A stretch of DNA of 5,529 nt from Polynucleobacter meluiroseus (GTDB lineage Bacteria > Pseudomonadota > Gammaproteobacteria > Burkholderiales > Burkholderiaceae): NCBI GenBank assembly GCA_943329505.2, contig CALQED020000101.1, positions 1 through 5,529 on the forward strand, written 5' to 3'. The translations under genes and the position numbers were made by a program. The notes below the pieces were generated by a model that saw nothing but the letters and a program-made list of their open reading frames with translations, had not been told where the DNA came from and did not search any database. This document shows, in pieces, positions 1 to 5,375 of the stretch; position 1 is the stretch's first letter, and each line of letters starts with the position of its first letter.

Positions 1-344
1 AAAGGCATCATCAGATAGAAACCCGATTGCGAAGTCGTACTGCCGGCGGGAGGAATGGGTCTAGGCCGGTTATCCAGCCAAATTGCTGCTTCTGGGAGGT
101 ATTGCCCCCTTGCAATCATGCGGCGCTCACGAGCCTCCTCTAAAGTCCAAGGCCCTGCATTCGCACTCAAAATTGGCATTTGTTGTCGAGCCAATAAATG
201 AGCTGCCAAAGCAATTTTGGTGTTAGCTCTACTGAGTTGCCAAATGCCTGCTCCGCAGCCAAGCGCAATCACCAGCAAGGCTGATACAGTAGCAACTATG
301 CGCTTTGCGATAAGACTATCTAAGAGGCGATTTAAAGGATTCAA
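1..344 (-). CDS. SURF1 family cytochrome oxidase assembly protein (N-terminal part, cut by window edge)
   Basis: SURF1 is an inner-membrane protein that helps insert heme a into subunit I of cytochrome c oxidase. The first 114 codons are visible and the gene continues past the left edge. The translation starts MNPLNRLLDS, has one membrane helix at about residues 16-35, and then the family signature GIWQLSR (G33, W35, Q36, R39) at the end of the helix. Further on it has a G-Q-Y segment (80-82), WLDNRP (89-94) and SGFYLMMP (107-114), all in the order expected for SURF1. The start is inferred to be TTG at 344-342: an in-frame TAA lies nine codons upstream, no ATG or GTG comes between, and the next candidate lies inside the membrane helix. 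No Shine-Dalgarno sequence is seen before this TTG. The gene lies downstream of the oxidase operon on the same strand, but behind a terminator and an opposing gene, so it probably has its own promoter. Confidence 0.9.
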   Translation of the reverse strand, partial: MNPLNRLLDSLIAKRIVATVSALLVIALGCGAGIWQLSRANTKIALAAHLLARQQMPILSANAGPWTLEEARERRMIARGQYLPEAAIWLDNRPRPIPPAGSTTSQSGFYLMMP

Positions 345-346
345 GA

Positions 347-352
347 TAAGGA
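347..352 (+). promoter_or_regulatory. Ribosome binding site of the DUF2909 gene
   Basis: TAAGGA lies six bases before the ATG at 359 and fixes that start. It sits inside the 14-base gap (345-358) between the start codons of SURF1 (minus) and DUF2909 (plus). The promoter for the DUF2909 gene must therefore lie within the SURF1 coding region. I could not pick a convincing -35/-10 pair there. Confidence 0.7.
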
Positions 353-358
353 TTTGAG

Positions 359-571
359 ATGAAGTGGATTATTCCAATTGTCCTACTAATGATCGTTGCT
401 AGCATGGGCTCAGCCCTTTATTACATGATGAAAGGTAGGGGCAATAGCACCCGCATGGTTCACTCGCTCATGCTACGTATTGGCTTATCCGTCGCACTGT
501 TTCTGGGTATTCTGCTGGCTCATTACTTTGGCTTGATTCAAGCTACTGGAATCAAGGTTGGCACGAACTAG
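359..571 (+). CDS. DUF2909 family twin-transmembrane protein
   Basis: This is a 70-residue protein with two predicted membrane helices, at about residues 2-23 and 38-58. They are joined by a short basic, polar loop (KGRGNSTR, 25-32), and the protein ends in a short polar tail. The pattern R-M-V-x-S-L-x-L-R-I-G-L-S-V (32-45) followed by a G-L-I-x-x-T-G-I segment near the end matches what I recall of DUF2909, a small family found next to cytochrome oxidase genes in Betaproteobacteria. Its biochemical role is unknown. Association with oxidase assembly or stability is inferred only from its place between subunit III and SURF1. It is the only gene here on the plus strand: it diverges from SURF1 and converges on subunit III, sharing a terminator with it. 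The start is supported by TAAGGA six bases upstream, and the stop is TAG at 569-571. Confidence 0.85.
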   Translation: MKWIIPIVLLMIVASMGSALYYMMKGRGNSTRMVHSLMLRIGLSVALFLGILLAHYFGLIQATGIKVGTN

Positions 572-603
572 ATTGTTGCCAACTGCAGCAATGCTTTAAA
601 AAG

Positions 604-628
604 AAATCGGGGTTTAAAACCCCGATTT
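604..628. terminator. Bidirectional intrinsic terminator between subunit III and DUF2909 genes
   Basis: There is a perfect 9-base-pair inverted repeat: AAATCGGGG at 604-612 and CCCCGATTT at 620-628, with a 7-base loop. On the plus strand it is followed by a T-rich run (626-637) that ends the DUF2909 transcript. On the minus strand the A-rich run at 598-606 reads as a T-tract after the hairpin and ends the oxidase operon. It lies 10 bases beyond the subunit III stop codon and 32 beyond the DUF2909 stop codon. Confidence 0.92.
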
Positions 629-638
629 TGTGTTTTTA

Positions 639-1493
639 CTACATCCAATAAACGGCGATATACAAGCCAAGCCAAACAACGTCTACAAAGTGCCAGTACC
701 AAGCTGCGCCCTCAAAAGCAAAGTGGTTGTCAGCAGTGAAATCGCCACGAATCATTCGACGCAAGACAATTGCTAACATAGTGCCGCCGAGGAATACGTG
801 AAAACCATGGAAACCAGTCAACATGAAAAAGGTTGAGCCATAGATGCCTGAAGTTAGCTTCAAATTCAACTCGTGATAGGCATGGTAGTACTCATACACC
901 TGGAAACCCAAGAAGATTAAGCCCAAACCAACGGTTGCAGCTAAGCCAATAATGGCTTTCTTCATATGGTTCTCTACCAATGCATGGTGAGCAATCGTAA
1001 TCGTCACACCAGAGCTCAACAACAGCAAAGTATTGATCGTTGGAATTGGCCAAGGACCCATGGTTGTGAATTTCTCAACCAAACCAGCAGGACCATCGTT
1101 AGGCCACACAGCCTGAAAATTAGGCCAGATGAGTTTACTTTCAACGTCACCCAACCAAGGCATTGCAATATTACGCGCATAAAACAAGGCAGAAAAGAAT
1201 GCAGCAAAGAACATGATCTCAGAGAAAATGAACCAGGCCATCGACCAGCGATATGAAATATCGACGTTGACGCCATTCATGCCAGCGTTTGACTCAGCGA
1301 TCGTGTCACCAAACCAGTTATAAAGTACAAACAAAATCCACAGTACACCTGCTAAAGTCAGCGGGCCGCCCCAAGAGGCATGATTTACCCAACCCGACAT
1401 GCCAAAGGCAAAACCAATCAGGCCAATAGCGGCCATTGCTGGATGTCTAGATAGCGCAGGGACAAAATAGTGTGGGGTTGAATTGGATGACAT
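639..1493 (-). CDS. ctaE: Cytochrome c oxidase subunit III
   Basis: This is the third core subunit of the aa3-type oxidase, an integral membrane protein without metal centres that stabilises subunit I and its proton uptake path. The 284-residue product has the seven-helix layout of bacterial subunit III. Recognisable blocks are HYFVPALSRHP at the N-terminus (8-18), WSMAWFIFSEIMFFAAFF (83-100, with the conserved glutamate E92), IAHHALVENH (167-176), GFHGFHVFLGG (227-237) and FEGAAWYWHFVDVVWLGLY (260-278). The start chosen is ATG at 1493-1491, preceded by AGAGAG with a six-base spacer. An in-frame TTG at 1511 would add six residues (M-N-R-E-N-K) but would read through this ribosome binding site, so it is less likely. 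It is the last gene of the operon, 29 bases after DUF2970, and is followed at once by the terminator. Nothing appears truncated. Confidence 0.97.
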   Translation of the reverse strand: MSSNSTPHYFVPALSRHPAMAAIGLIGFAFGMSGWVNHASWGGPLTLAGVLWILFVLYNWFGDTIAESNAGMNGVNVDISYRWSMAWFIFSEIMFFAAFFSALFYARNIAMPWLGDVESKLIWPNFQAVWPNDGPAGLVEKFTTMGPWPIPTINTLLLLSSGVTITIAHHALVENHMKKAIIGLAATVGLGLIFLGFQVYEYYHAYHELNLKLTSGIYGSTFFMLTGFHGFHVFLGGTMLAIVLRRMIRGDFTADNHFAFEGAAWYWHFVDVVWLGLYIAVYWM

Positions 1494-1499
1494 CTTATT

Positions 1500-1505
1500 C
1501 TCTCT
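1500..1505 (-). promoter_or_regulatory. Ribosome binding site deciding the subunit III start
   Basis: On the minus strand AGAGAG is followed by AATAAG and then ATG (1493-1491). It favours this ATG over the upstream in-frame TTG at 1511. The 13 bases AGAGAATAAGATG (1503-1491) are identical to those at the subunit II start. Confidence 0.65.
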
Positions 1506-1522
1506 ATTCAATCAAAAAATAA

Positions 1523-1717
1523 TCAATGGGACACAACTGCTTTCACTATCAAGAGCAGAATAGTCATGAAGATTAAAGCTCCAATGACACCTGCAATGAT
1601 AATGTGCACAAAACTTAATGACGCTACATCTTCTTGCAAACCTGATTTCTTACGCACCCCTAAAAAGCCCCACATCACGGCTTTCATCGATTGCATAAAA
1701 CTACTTTTCTTCTTCAC
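1523..1717 (-). CDS. DUF2970 family small membrane protein
   Basis: This is a 64-residue protein with a basic N-terminus, then MQSMKAVMWGFLGVRKKSG (8-26), an acidic and polar stretch (QEDVASLSFVH, 28-38), and one hydrophobic helix at about 39-61. The W-x-F-x-G-V-R-K motif and the (D-V-A-x-L-x-x-V-H) segment just before the helix match the DUF2970 family as I remember it. That family is found in proteobacterial oxidase operons and elsewhere, and has no established function. The start is GTG at 1717-1715, which overlaps the Cox11 stop in a GTGA junction (1714-1717). AAGGTGG lies four bases upstream of it, so translation is probably coupled to Cox11. A later ATG (residue 8) is possible but has poorer support. 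A role as a structural or assembly accessory of complex IV is inferred from operon position only. Confidence 0.85.
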   Translation of the reverse strand: MKKKSSFMQSMKAVMWGFLGVRKKSGLQEDVASLSFVHIIIAGVIGALIFMTILLLIVKAVVSH

Positions 1718-2298
1718 AAAACCACCTTTGATTTTGGCGCTGGGGGAGTGCCACCCAACCCTAACTCAAAGAATGTATATGACAGGGTGATTGTTTTCAC
1801 ATCATCTGGCAAGCCCGCATCAATCACAAAAACCACAGGCATCTTCTTAGTTTCATTGGCTACCAAGGTTTGCTCTTGAAAACAAAAACACTCTAATTTA
1901 GTAAAAAACTCGGTAGCACTTTTAGGCGCATAACTCGGGATCGCTTGCGCACGAACGGGGCGGCCAAGATTGTTTGTAACCTCATAAACAATTTCAGTCA
2001 TCTCACCAGGATGCACGTCTAAAAAATTCTTAACCGGCTTAAATGTAAATGGGCCACGGCTATTGGAATCAAATTCAATTGTTACGGTGCGGGCATAGTT
2101 AACCTGCGTATTGCCTACCTTATTGGGGCTAAATGCCCTAATGCCATAGTCGTTCTTATTGGTGACGACATTAATGCCAGTAACCTCACATAAGGCCTTA
2201 TACATTGGCACCAAGGCATACCCAAAACCAAACATCATCACCGCTGCAATTAAGAGCTTGATCATAATTTGACGATTGAGCGAGCGAGAAGAAACCAT
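1714..2298 (-). CDS. ctaG: Cytochrome c oxidase assembly protein Cox11/CtaG (CuB copper chaperone)
   Basis: Cox11 is a membrane-anchored periplasmic copper protein that delivers Cu(I) to form the CuB centre of subunit I. The 194-residue product has a short cytoplasmic N-terminus, one membrane helix (about 12-31), the junction sequence VPMYKALCEVTG (30-41, conserved C37), and a beta-rich periplasmic domain. The key copper-binding motif ECFCFQEQ (136-143, C137 and C139) is intact, as are the flanking FTKLE and the MPVVFVID (153-160) segment. Length is normal for the family. The start is ATG at 2298-2296, 15 bases after the stop of the small upstream gene. It lacks a clear Shine-Dalgarno sequence, so translation may depend on ribosomes finishing the upstream gene. 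The C-terminus overlaps the DUF2970 start by four bases. The symbol follows the alphaproteobacterial and betaproteobacterial use of ctaG for cox11, not the unrelated Bacillus CtaG. Confidence 0.96.
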   Translation of the reverse strand: MVSSRSLNRQIMIKLLIAAVMMFGFGYALVPMYKALCEVTGINVVTNKNDYGIRAFSPNKVGNTQVNYARTVTIEFDSNSRGPFTFKPVKNFLDVHPGEMTEIVYEVTNNLGRPVRAQAIPSYAPKSATEFFTKLECFCFQEQTLVANETKKMPVVFVIDAGLPDDVKTITLSYTFFELGLGGTPPAPKSKVVL

Positions 2299-2313
2299 TG
2301 CAATAAATAGGTA

Positions 2314-2445
2314 CTAACCTAAAAAGCTCCGTTTAATAAGGATGCCAATAAAGAAAGTGAGGACAACACTCAAAAGCACCAACCCCAGCTTGCGGTTATT
2401 CGCCGCCAGGATTTGCTTATCTGAAGAATTAAATACCGGCTTCAC
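2314..2445 (-). CDS. Small single-pass membrane protein, probable cytochrome oxidase small assembly protein
   Basis: This 43-residue protein has a polar N-terminal part (MKPVFNSSDKQ then ILAANNRKLG, 1-21), one hydrophobic helix (about 20-36), and a short basic end (K38, R39) before FLG. The layout N-N-R-K-L-G-L-x-L-L-S-V-V-x-x-F-F-x-G and its place between subunit I and Cox11 fit the short proteins named 'cytochrome oxidase small assembly protein' in Burkholderiales. I recall this name but have not checked it. The start is inferred as GTG at 2445-2443, in a frame different from subunit I and overlapping its last 17 bases, with GAAGAG seven bases upstream. The frame is open much further upstream, but that part is antisense-free coding sequence of subunit I read in the wrong frame. 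No ATG lies between 2445 and the helix. The function is unproven, and the exact start is the least certain point. Confidence 0.75.
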   Translation of the reverse strand: MKPVFNSSDKQILAANNRKLGLVLLSVVLTFFIGILIKRSFLG

Positions 2446-4048
2446 GCATCTGCTCTTCACTAGGCGGCGTTTCAAAAGTGTGATGAGGTGCTGGTGAAGG
2501 TATAGTCCACTCCAAGCCTTTAGCTCCATCCCATGGATTCTTCGATGCTTTTTCACCTTGGCCACGATACGCTGGCAATACAACAAAGAATAAGAAATAA
2601 ACCTGTGATAAACCAAAACCTAAGGCACCAATAGAGGCAATGGCATTGAAGTCAGCAAACTGGGTCGGGTAGTCAGCATAGCGACGTGGCATACCAGCCA
2701 AGCCCAAGAAATGCATTGGGAAGAAGGTGAGGTTAAAGAAAATCATGGAGGTCCAGAAGTGGATCTTGCCCCGAGTTTCATTAGCCATATAACCAGTCCA
2801 CTTCGGACACCAGTAGTAAAAACCAGCAAACATCGCAAATAAAGAGCCGGCGACTAATACGTAGTGAAAGTGAGCAACAACGTAATAAGTATCTTGAACA
2901 CCAATATCAATTGGCGCCAGCGCCAAGATCAGTCCGGTGAAACCTCCCATCGTAAAGACGAAGATGAAGCCAATAGCCCATAACATTGGGGTCTCAAAGG
3001 TCATCGAACCTTTCCACATAGTGGCAACCCAGTTAAAAATCTTAACGCCCGTTGGTACTGCAATCAACATCGTTGCATACATGAAGAACAACTGACCAGT
3101 AACTGGCATGCCGGTTGCGAACATGTGATGAGCCCAAACGATGAATGACAAGATCGCAATAGATGCAGTTGCATAAACCATGGAGCTATAACCAAACAAT
3201 GTTTTTCTAGAGAAGGTTGGAATGATTTCACTAACGATTCCAAATGCAGGAAGAATCATGATGTAAACCTCTGGGTGACCAAAGAACCAGAAAATATGCT
3301 GGAACATCACTGGGTCACCACCACCAACAGCAGAAAAGAACGAAGTGCCAAAATGGCGATCGGTCAAAACCATGGTGATCGCACCAGCCAATACAGGCAT
3401 CACAGCGATCAACAAGTAAGCAGTAATCAACCAAGTCCAGCAGAACATCGGCATCTTCATCAAAGTCATGCCAGGAGCGCGCATGTTCAAAATAGTCACG
3501 ATGATGTTGATCGAACCCATGATGGAAGACGCGCCTAACAAGTGAAGCGCGAAAATGGCCATATCCATACCTGGGCCCATTTGTGAGGTCAGAGGTGCAT
3601 AGATAGTCCAACCACCTGATGGAGCGCCGCCAGGCACGAGGAATGAGCTCAATAACAAGGTTGCTGCTACTGGCAAAATCCAAAAGCTAAAGTTGTTCAT
3701 ACGAGCAAATGCCATATCGGATGCACCAACTTGCAAAGGCACCATCCAGTTAGCAAAACCAACAAAGGCTGGCATGATCGCACCAAAAACCATCACCAAA
3801 CCATGCATGGTTGTTAGTTGATTAAAGAACTCAGGGCGCAAGAATTGCAATCCAGGCTGGAACAATTCCAAACGAATCCCCAAGGCCATCACTCCACCAG
3901 CTAATAAGCTAATGAAGGAGAAGATCAAGTACATCGTACCGATATCTTTGTGATTGGTTGCGAACAACCAGCGACGCCAACCATGCGGCGTGTGATCATC
4001 ATGCGCATGATCGTGTGCGTGATCGTGGGTAGTAGAGACTGTGCTCAT
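2429..4048 (-). CDS. ctaD: Cytochrome c oxidase subunit I (aa3-type)
   Basis: This is the catalytic subunit, which reduces O2 to water at the heme a3/CuB centre and pumps protons across the inner membrane. The 539-residue product shows the full twelve-helix fold. Heme a ligands are H82 (in TMHGLVMVFG) and H395; the heme a3 ligand is H393 (in VAHFHYV). CuB ligands are H258, H307 and H308 (WFFGHPEVY and VWAHHMF), with the cross-linked tyrosine Y262. Proton-path residues are D111 and N118 (D channel entry), E260 (end of D channel) and K336 (K channel, in PTGVKIFNW). The heme-propionate arginines are R455 and R456. The pattern fits a type A1 heme-copper oxidase. The N-terminus is rich in alternating His and Asp (8-22). 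The start is ATG at 4048-4046, with GGAG (4058-4055) six bases upstream. It lies 42 bases after subunit II, and its 3' end overlaps the next small gene by 17 bases. Confidence 0.98.
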   Translation of the reverse strand: MSTVSTTHDHAHDHAHDDHTPHGWRRWLFATNHKDIGTMYLIFSFISLLAGGVMALGIRLELFQPGLQFLRPEFFNQLTTMHGLVMVFGAIMPAFVGFANWMVPLQVGASDMAFARMNNFSFWILPVAATLLLSSFLVPGGAPSGGWTIYAPLTSQMGPGMDMAIFALHLLGASSIMGSINIIVTILNMRAPGMTLMKMPMFCWTWLITAYLLIAVMPVLAGAITMVLTDRHFGTSFFSAVGGGDPVMFQHIFWFFGHPEVYIMILPAFGIVSEIIPTFSRKTLFGYSSMVYATASIAILSFIVWAHHMFATGMPVTGQLFFMYATMLIAVPTGVKIFNWVATMWKGSMTFETPMLWAIGFIFVFTMGGFTGLILALAPIDIGVQDTYYVVAHFHYVLVAGSLFAMFAGFYYWCPKWTGYMANETRGKIHFWTSMIFFNLTFFPMHFLGLAGMPRRYADYPTQFADFNAIASIGALGFGLSQVYFLFFVVLPAYRGQGEKASKNPWDGAKGLEWTIPSPAPHHTFETPPSEEQMREAGI

Positions 4049-4054
4049 GGATTA

Positions 4055-4058
4055 CTCC
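4055..4058 (-). promoter_or_regulatory. Ribosome binding site of subunit I
   Basis: On the minus strand GGAG is followed by the six bases TAATCC and then ATG (4048-4046). This is the clearest Shine-Dalgarno sequence in the operon, consistent with strong translation of the catalytic subunit. Confidence 0.75.
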
Positions 4059-4090
4059 GGTTTCGTTTTATCTGTATTAGTTAATCTGAA

Positions 4091-5248
4091 TTACTTGCCG
4101 CTACGTACGGTAATAATTTCTTGGGTCTGAATCACTTCACCCGTCTTATTACCCCATGCGTTACGGGTATAGGTCATGACTGCAGCGATATCGCCATCAG
4201 AAATAACGCCAGCCCATTTCGGCATTGCACCTTTACCATTTAGCAAAATGTTGTACTGGGCCTCTTTTGGACCATTCACCATCTTGCTACCGTCTAGTGC
4301 TGGGAATGCGCCCGCACCTTTGCCGTTTGGTTGGTGACAAGCAGCACAGTTTGCGGCATAAACTTTTGCACCGCGCTCTTTTTGCTCATCCAAGGTATAA
4401 ACCTTGGAAGGATCATCACCAGCAGCGCCCATTTCTTTTTTCTTCTGCTCAACCCAAGCCGTATAGTCCTCTTGTGAAACTACTCTCACAACGATAGGCA
4501 TAAATGCATGCTCAGCCCCACAAAGCTCGGAGCACTGGCCGCGGAATGTGCCGATCGTTTCAGCTCTAAACCAAGTGTCACGGACAAATCCTGGAATCGC
4601 ATCTTGCTTCACACCAAATGCTGGAATAGTCCAAGCATGAATCACGTCATTTGCTGTAGTAATCAAACGAATCTTCTTGCCAACCGGCACAACCATTTCG
4701 TTGTCGACTTCCATCAAATACGTATTTGATTTTGGTGCGAGATTATTAATAGCTTCACGTGAAGTAGATAAGGTAGACAAAAAGCTAATACCTTCACCTT
4801 CACCTTTGATGTAGTCGTAACCCCACTTCCACTGATAACCAGTAGTCTTAATCGTGATGTCAGAATTGGTAGTGTCTTTCATTGCAACAACAGTTTTAGT
4901 TGCAGGCAATGCCATCCCGATCACGATGAGCAATGGGATTACTGTCCAAATAATTTCAACGGTTGTGCTCTCGTGGAAAGAGGCTGATTTATGACCTAAA
5001 GATTTACGATGTTTCAAGATTGAATAAAACATGACGCCAAATACGCCCACAAAGATGATGGCGCAGATGACCAACATCATCCAATGCAGCCAATGGATTT
5101 CTTGCATGATTTTTGTTGCTGGGGCAGTGAAATTCAGCTGATTTACAGCGGGGCCGCCAGGCATGTTTTCAGTTGCGTGGGCAAAAGCAGTACTGAAGGC
5201 TGCTCCTAAATAGATCGAAGCCTTAGTGACTTTTCCAAATAAATTCAT
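4091..5248 (-). CDS. ctaC: Cytochrome c oxidase subunit II with C-terminal cytochrome c domain
   Basis: This is the electron-entry subunit, carrying the periplasmic CuA centre. The 385-residue product begins with a likely Sec signal peptide (1 to about 25, AFAHA before TEN). Two membrane helices follow, at about 54-78 and 97-117. Next is a cupredoxin domain with the aromatic motif YQWKWGYDY (138-146) and CuA ligands H204, C239, E241 (backbone), C243, H247 and M250 (GQCSELCGAEHAFM). A linker rich in Lys/Glu (about 266-292) leads to a class I cytochrome c domain with CAACH (301-305) and probable axial M342 (in GAMPKWAG). The fused domain makes this a caa3-like enzyme that may take electrons directly from upstream donors. 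The start is ATG at 5248-5246, with AGAG six bases before it and a good signal peptide. An in-frame TTG at 5305 would add 19 residues and spoil the signal peptide. It is the first gene of the operon. Confidence 0.97.
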   Translation of the reverse strand: MNLFGKVTKASIYLGAAFSTAFAHATENMPGGPAVNQLNFTAPATKIMQEIHWLHWMMLVICAIIFVGVFGVMFYSILKHRKSLGHKSASFHESTTVEIIWTVIPLLIVIGMALPATKTVVAMKDTTNSDITIKTTGYQWKWGYDYIKGEGEGISFLSTLSTSREAINNLAPKSNTYLMEVDNEMVVPVGKKIRLITTANDVIHAWTIPAFGVKQDAIPGFVRDTWFRAETIGTFRGQCSELCGAEHAFMPIVVRVVSQEDYTAWVEQKKKEMGAAGDDPSKVYTLDEQKERGAKVYAANCAACHQPNGKGAGAFPALDGSKMVNGPKEAQYNILLNGKGAMPKWAGVISDGDIAAVMTYTRNAWGNKTGEVIQTQEIITVRSGK

Positions 5249-5254
5249 CTTATT

Positions 5255-5258
5255 CTCT
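5255..5258 (-). promoter_or_regulatory. Ribosome binding site deciding the subunit II start
   Basis: On the minus strand AGAG is followed by AATAAG and then ATG (5248-5246). It supports the ATG that gives a normal signal peptide over the upstream TTG at 5305. Confidence 0.6.
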
Positions 5259-5293
5259 GTTGATTGTCGTGAGCACTGCAGCAAAAAGCGCCA

Positions 5294-5310
5294 CAAAATG
5301 CTCAAAATGC
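5294..5310. repeat. Two tandem copies of an 8-base repeat in the operon leader
   Basis: CAAAATGC occurs at 5294-5301 and again at 5303-5310 (period 9). On the transcribed strand this reads GCATTTTGAGCATTTTG. It lies in the untranslated leader between the proposed promoter and the subunit II start. It could be a protein or small-RNA contact site or simply chance; nothing in the sequence decides. Confidence 0.4.
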
Positions 5311-5337
5311 GGTCTCAAGCCAATACATCCAGCCGTG

Positions 5338-5366
5338 ATTATAGGGTGAATTAAGCTCAACAACAA
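5338..5366 (-). promoter_or_regulatory. Probable sigma70 promoter of the cytochrome oxidase operon
   Basis: On the minus strand a perfect -10 hexamer TATAAT (5343-5338) is preceded, with a 17-base spacer, by TTGTTG (5366-5361), which matches the -35 consensus only in its first three positions. Transcription would begin near 5331, giving a leader of about 83 bases before the subunit II ATG. No other equally good promoter is seen upstream of the operon, and no internal promoter is needed because the genes overlap or nearly touch. Confidence 0.65.
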
Positions 5367-5375
5367 ACCTAGGTT
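5366..5375. repeat. 10-base palindrome at the -35 edge of the operon promoter
   Basis: AACCTAGGTT is a perfect palindrome abutting the proposed -35 element. Its position would suit an operator or activator site, but no known regulator motif is recognised. Short palindromes of this size also arise by chance. Confidence 0.35.

Noticed and set aside
966..1256. Plus-strand open frame of 96 codons opposite subunit III
   Set aside because: It is antisense to a conserved gene, with a polar, family-free translation and no credible start signal; treated as a shadow.
1016..1276. Minus-strand open frame of 86 codons inside subunit III
   Set aside because: It is an out-of-frame shadow of subunit III whose correct frame is intact and conserved.
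1566..1879. Two plus-strand open frames antisense to DUF2970 and Cox11
   Set aside because: Both lie opposite confidently assigned genes, carry no recognisable motif, and would clash with the operon.
2446..2616. Long N-terminal extension (to 100 residues) of the small protein after subunit I
   Set aside because: The extension is wholly inside the subunit I coding sequence in another frame and lacks family-like sequence; only the last 43 codons look like a real protein.
3275..3538. Plus-strand open frame of 87 codons opposite subunit I
   Set aside because: It is antisense to the CuB-ligand region of subunit I; composition and lack of any motif mark it as a shadow.
3315..3683. Minus-strand open frame of 122 codons inside subunit I
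   Set aside because: It is a frame-shifted shadow of the strongly conserved subunit I gene; the translation is low-complexity in Trp, His and Arg with no domain, and there is no independent ribosome binding site.
4225..4729. Two plus-strand open frames opposite subunit II
   Set aside because: They are antisense to the CuA and cytochrome c domains, with no motif and no ribosome binding site.
5249..5305. Longer subunit II starting from TTG at 5305
   Set aside because: It would add 19 residues before a good signal peptide and read through the AGAG ribosome binding site; the ATG at 5248 is favoured.
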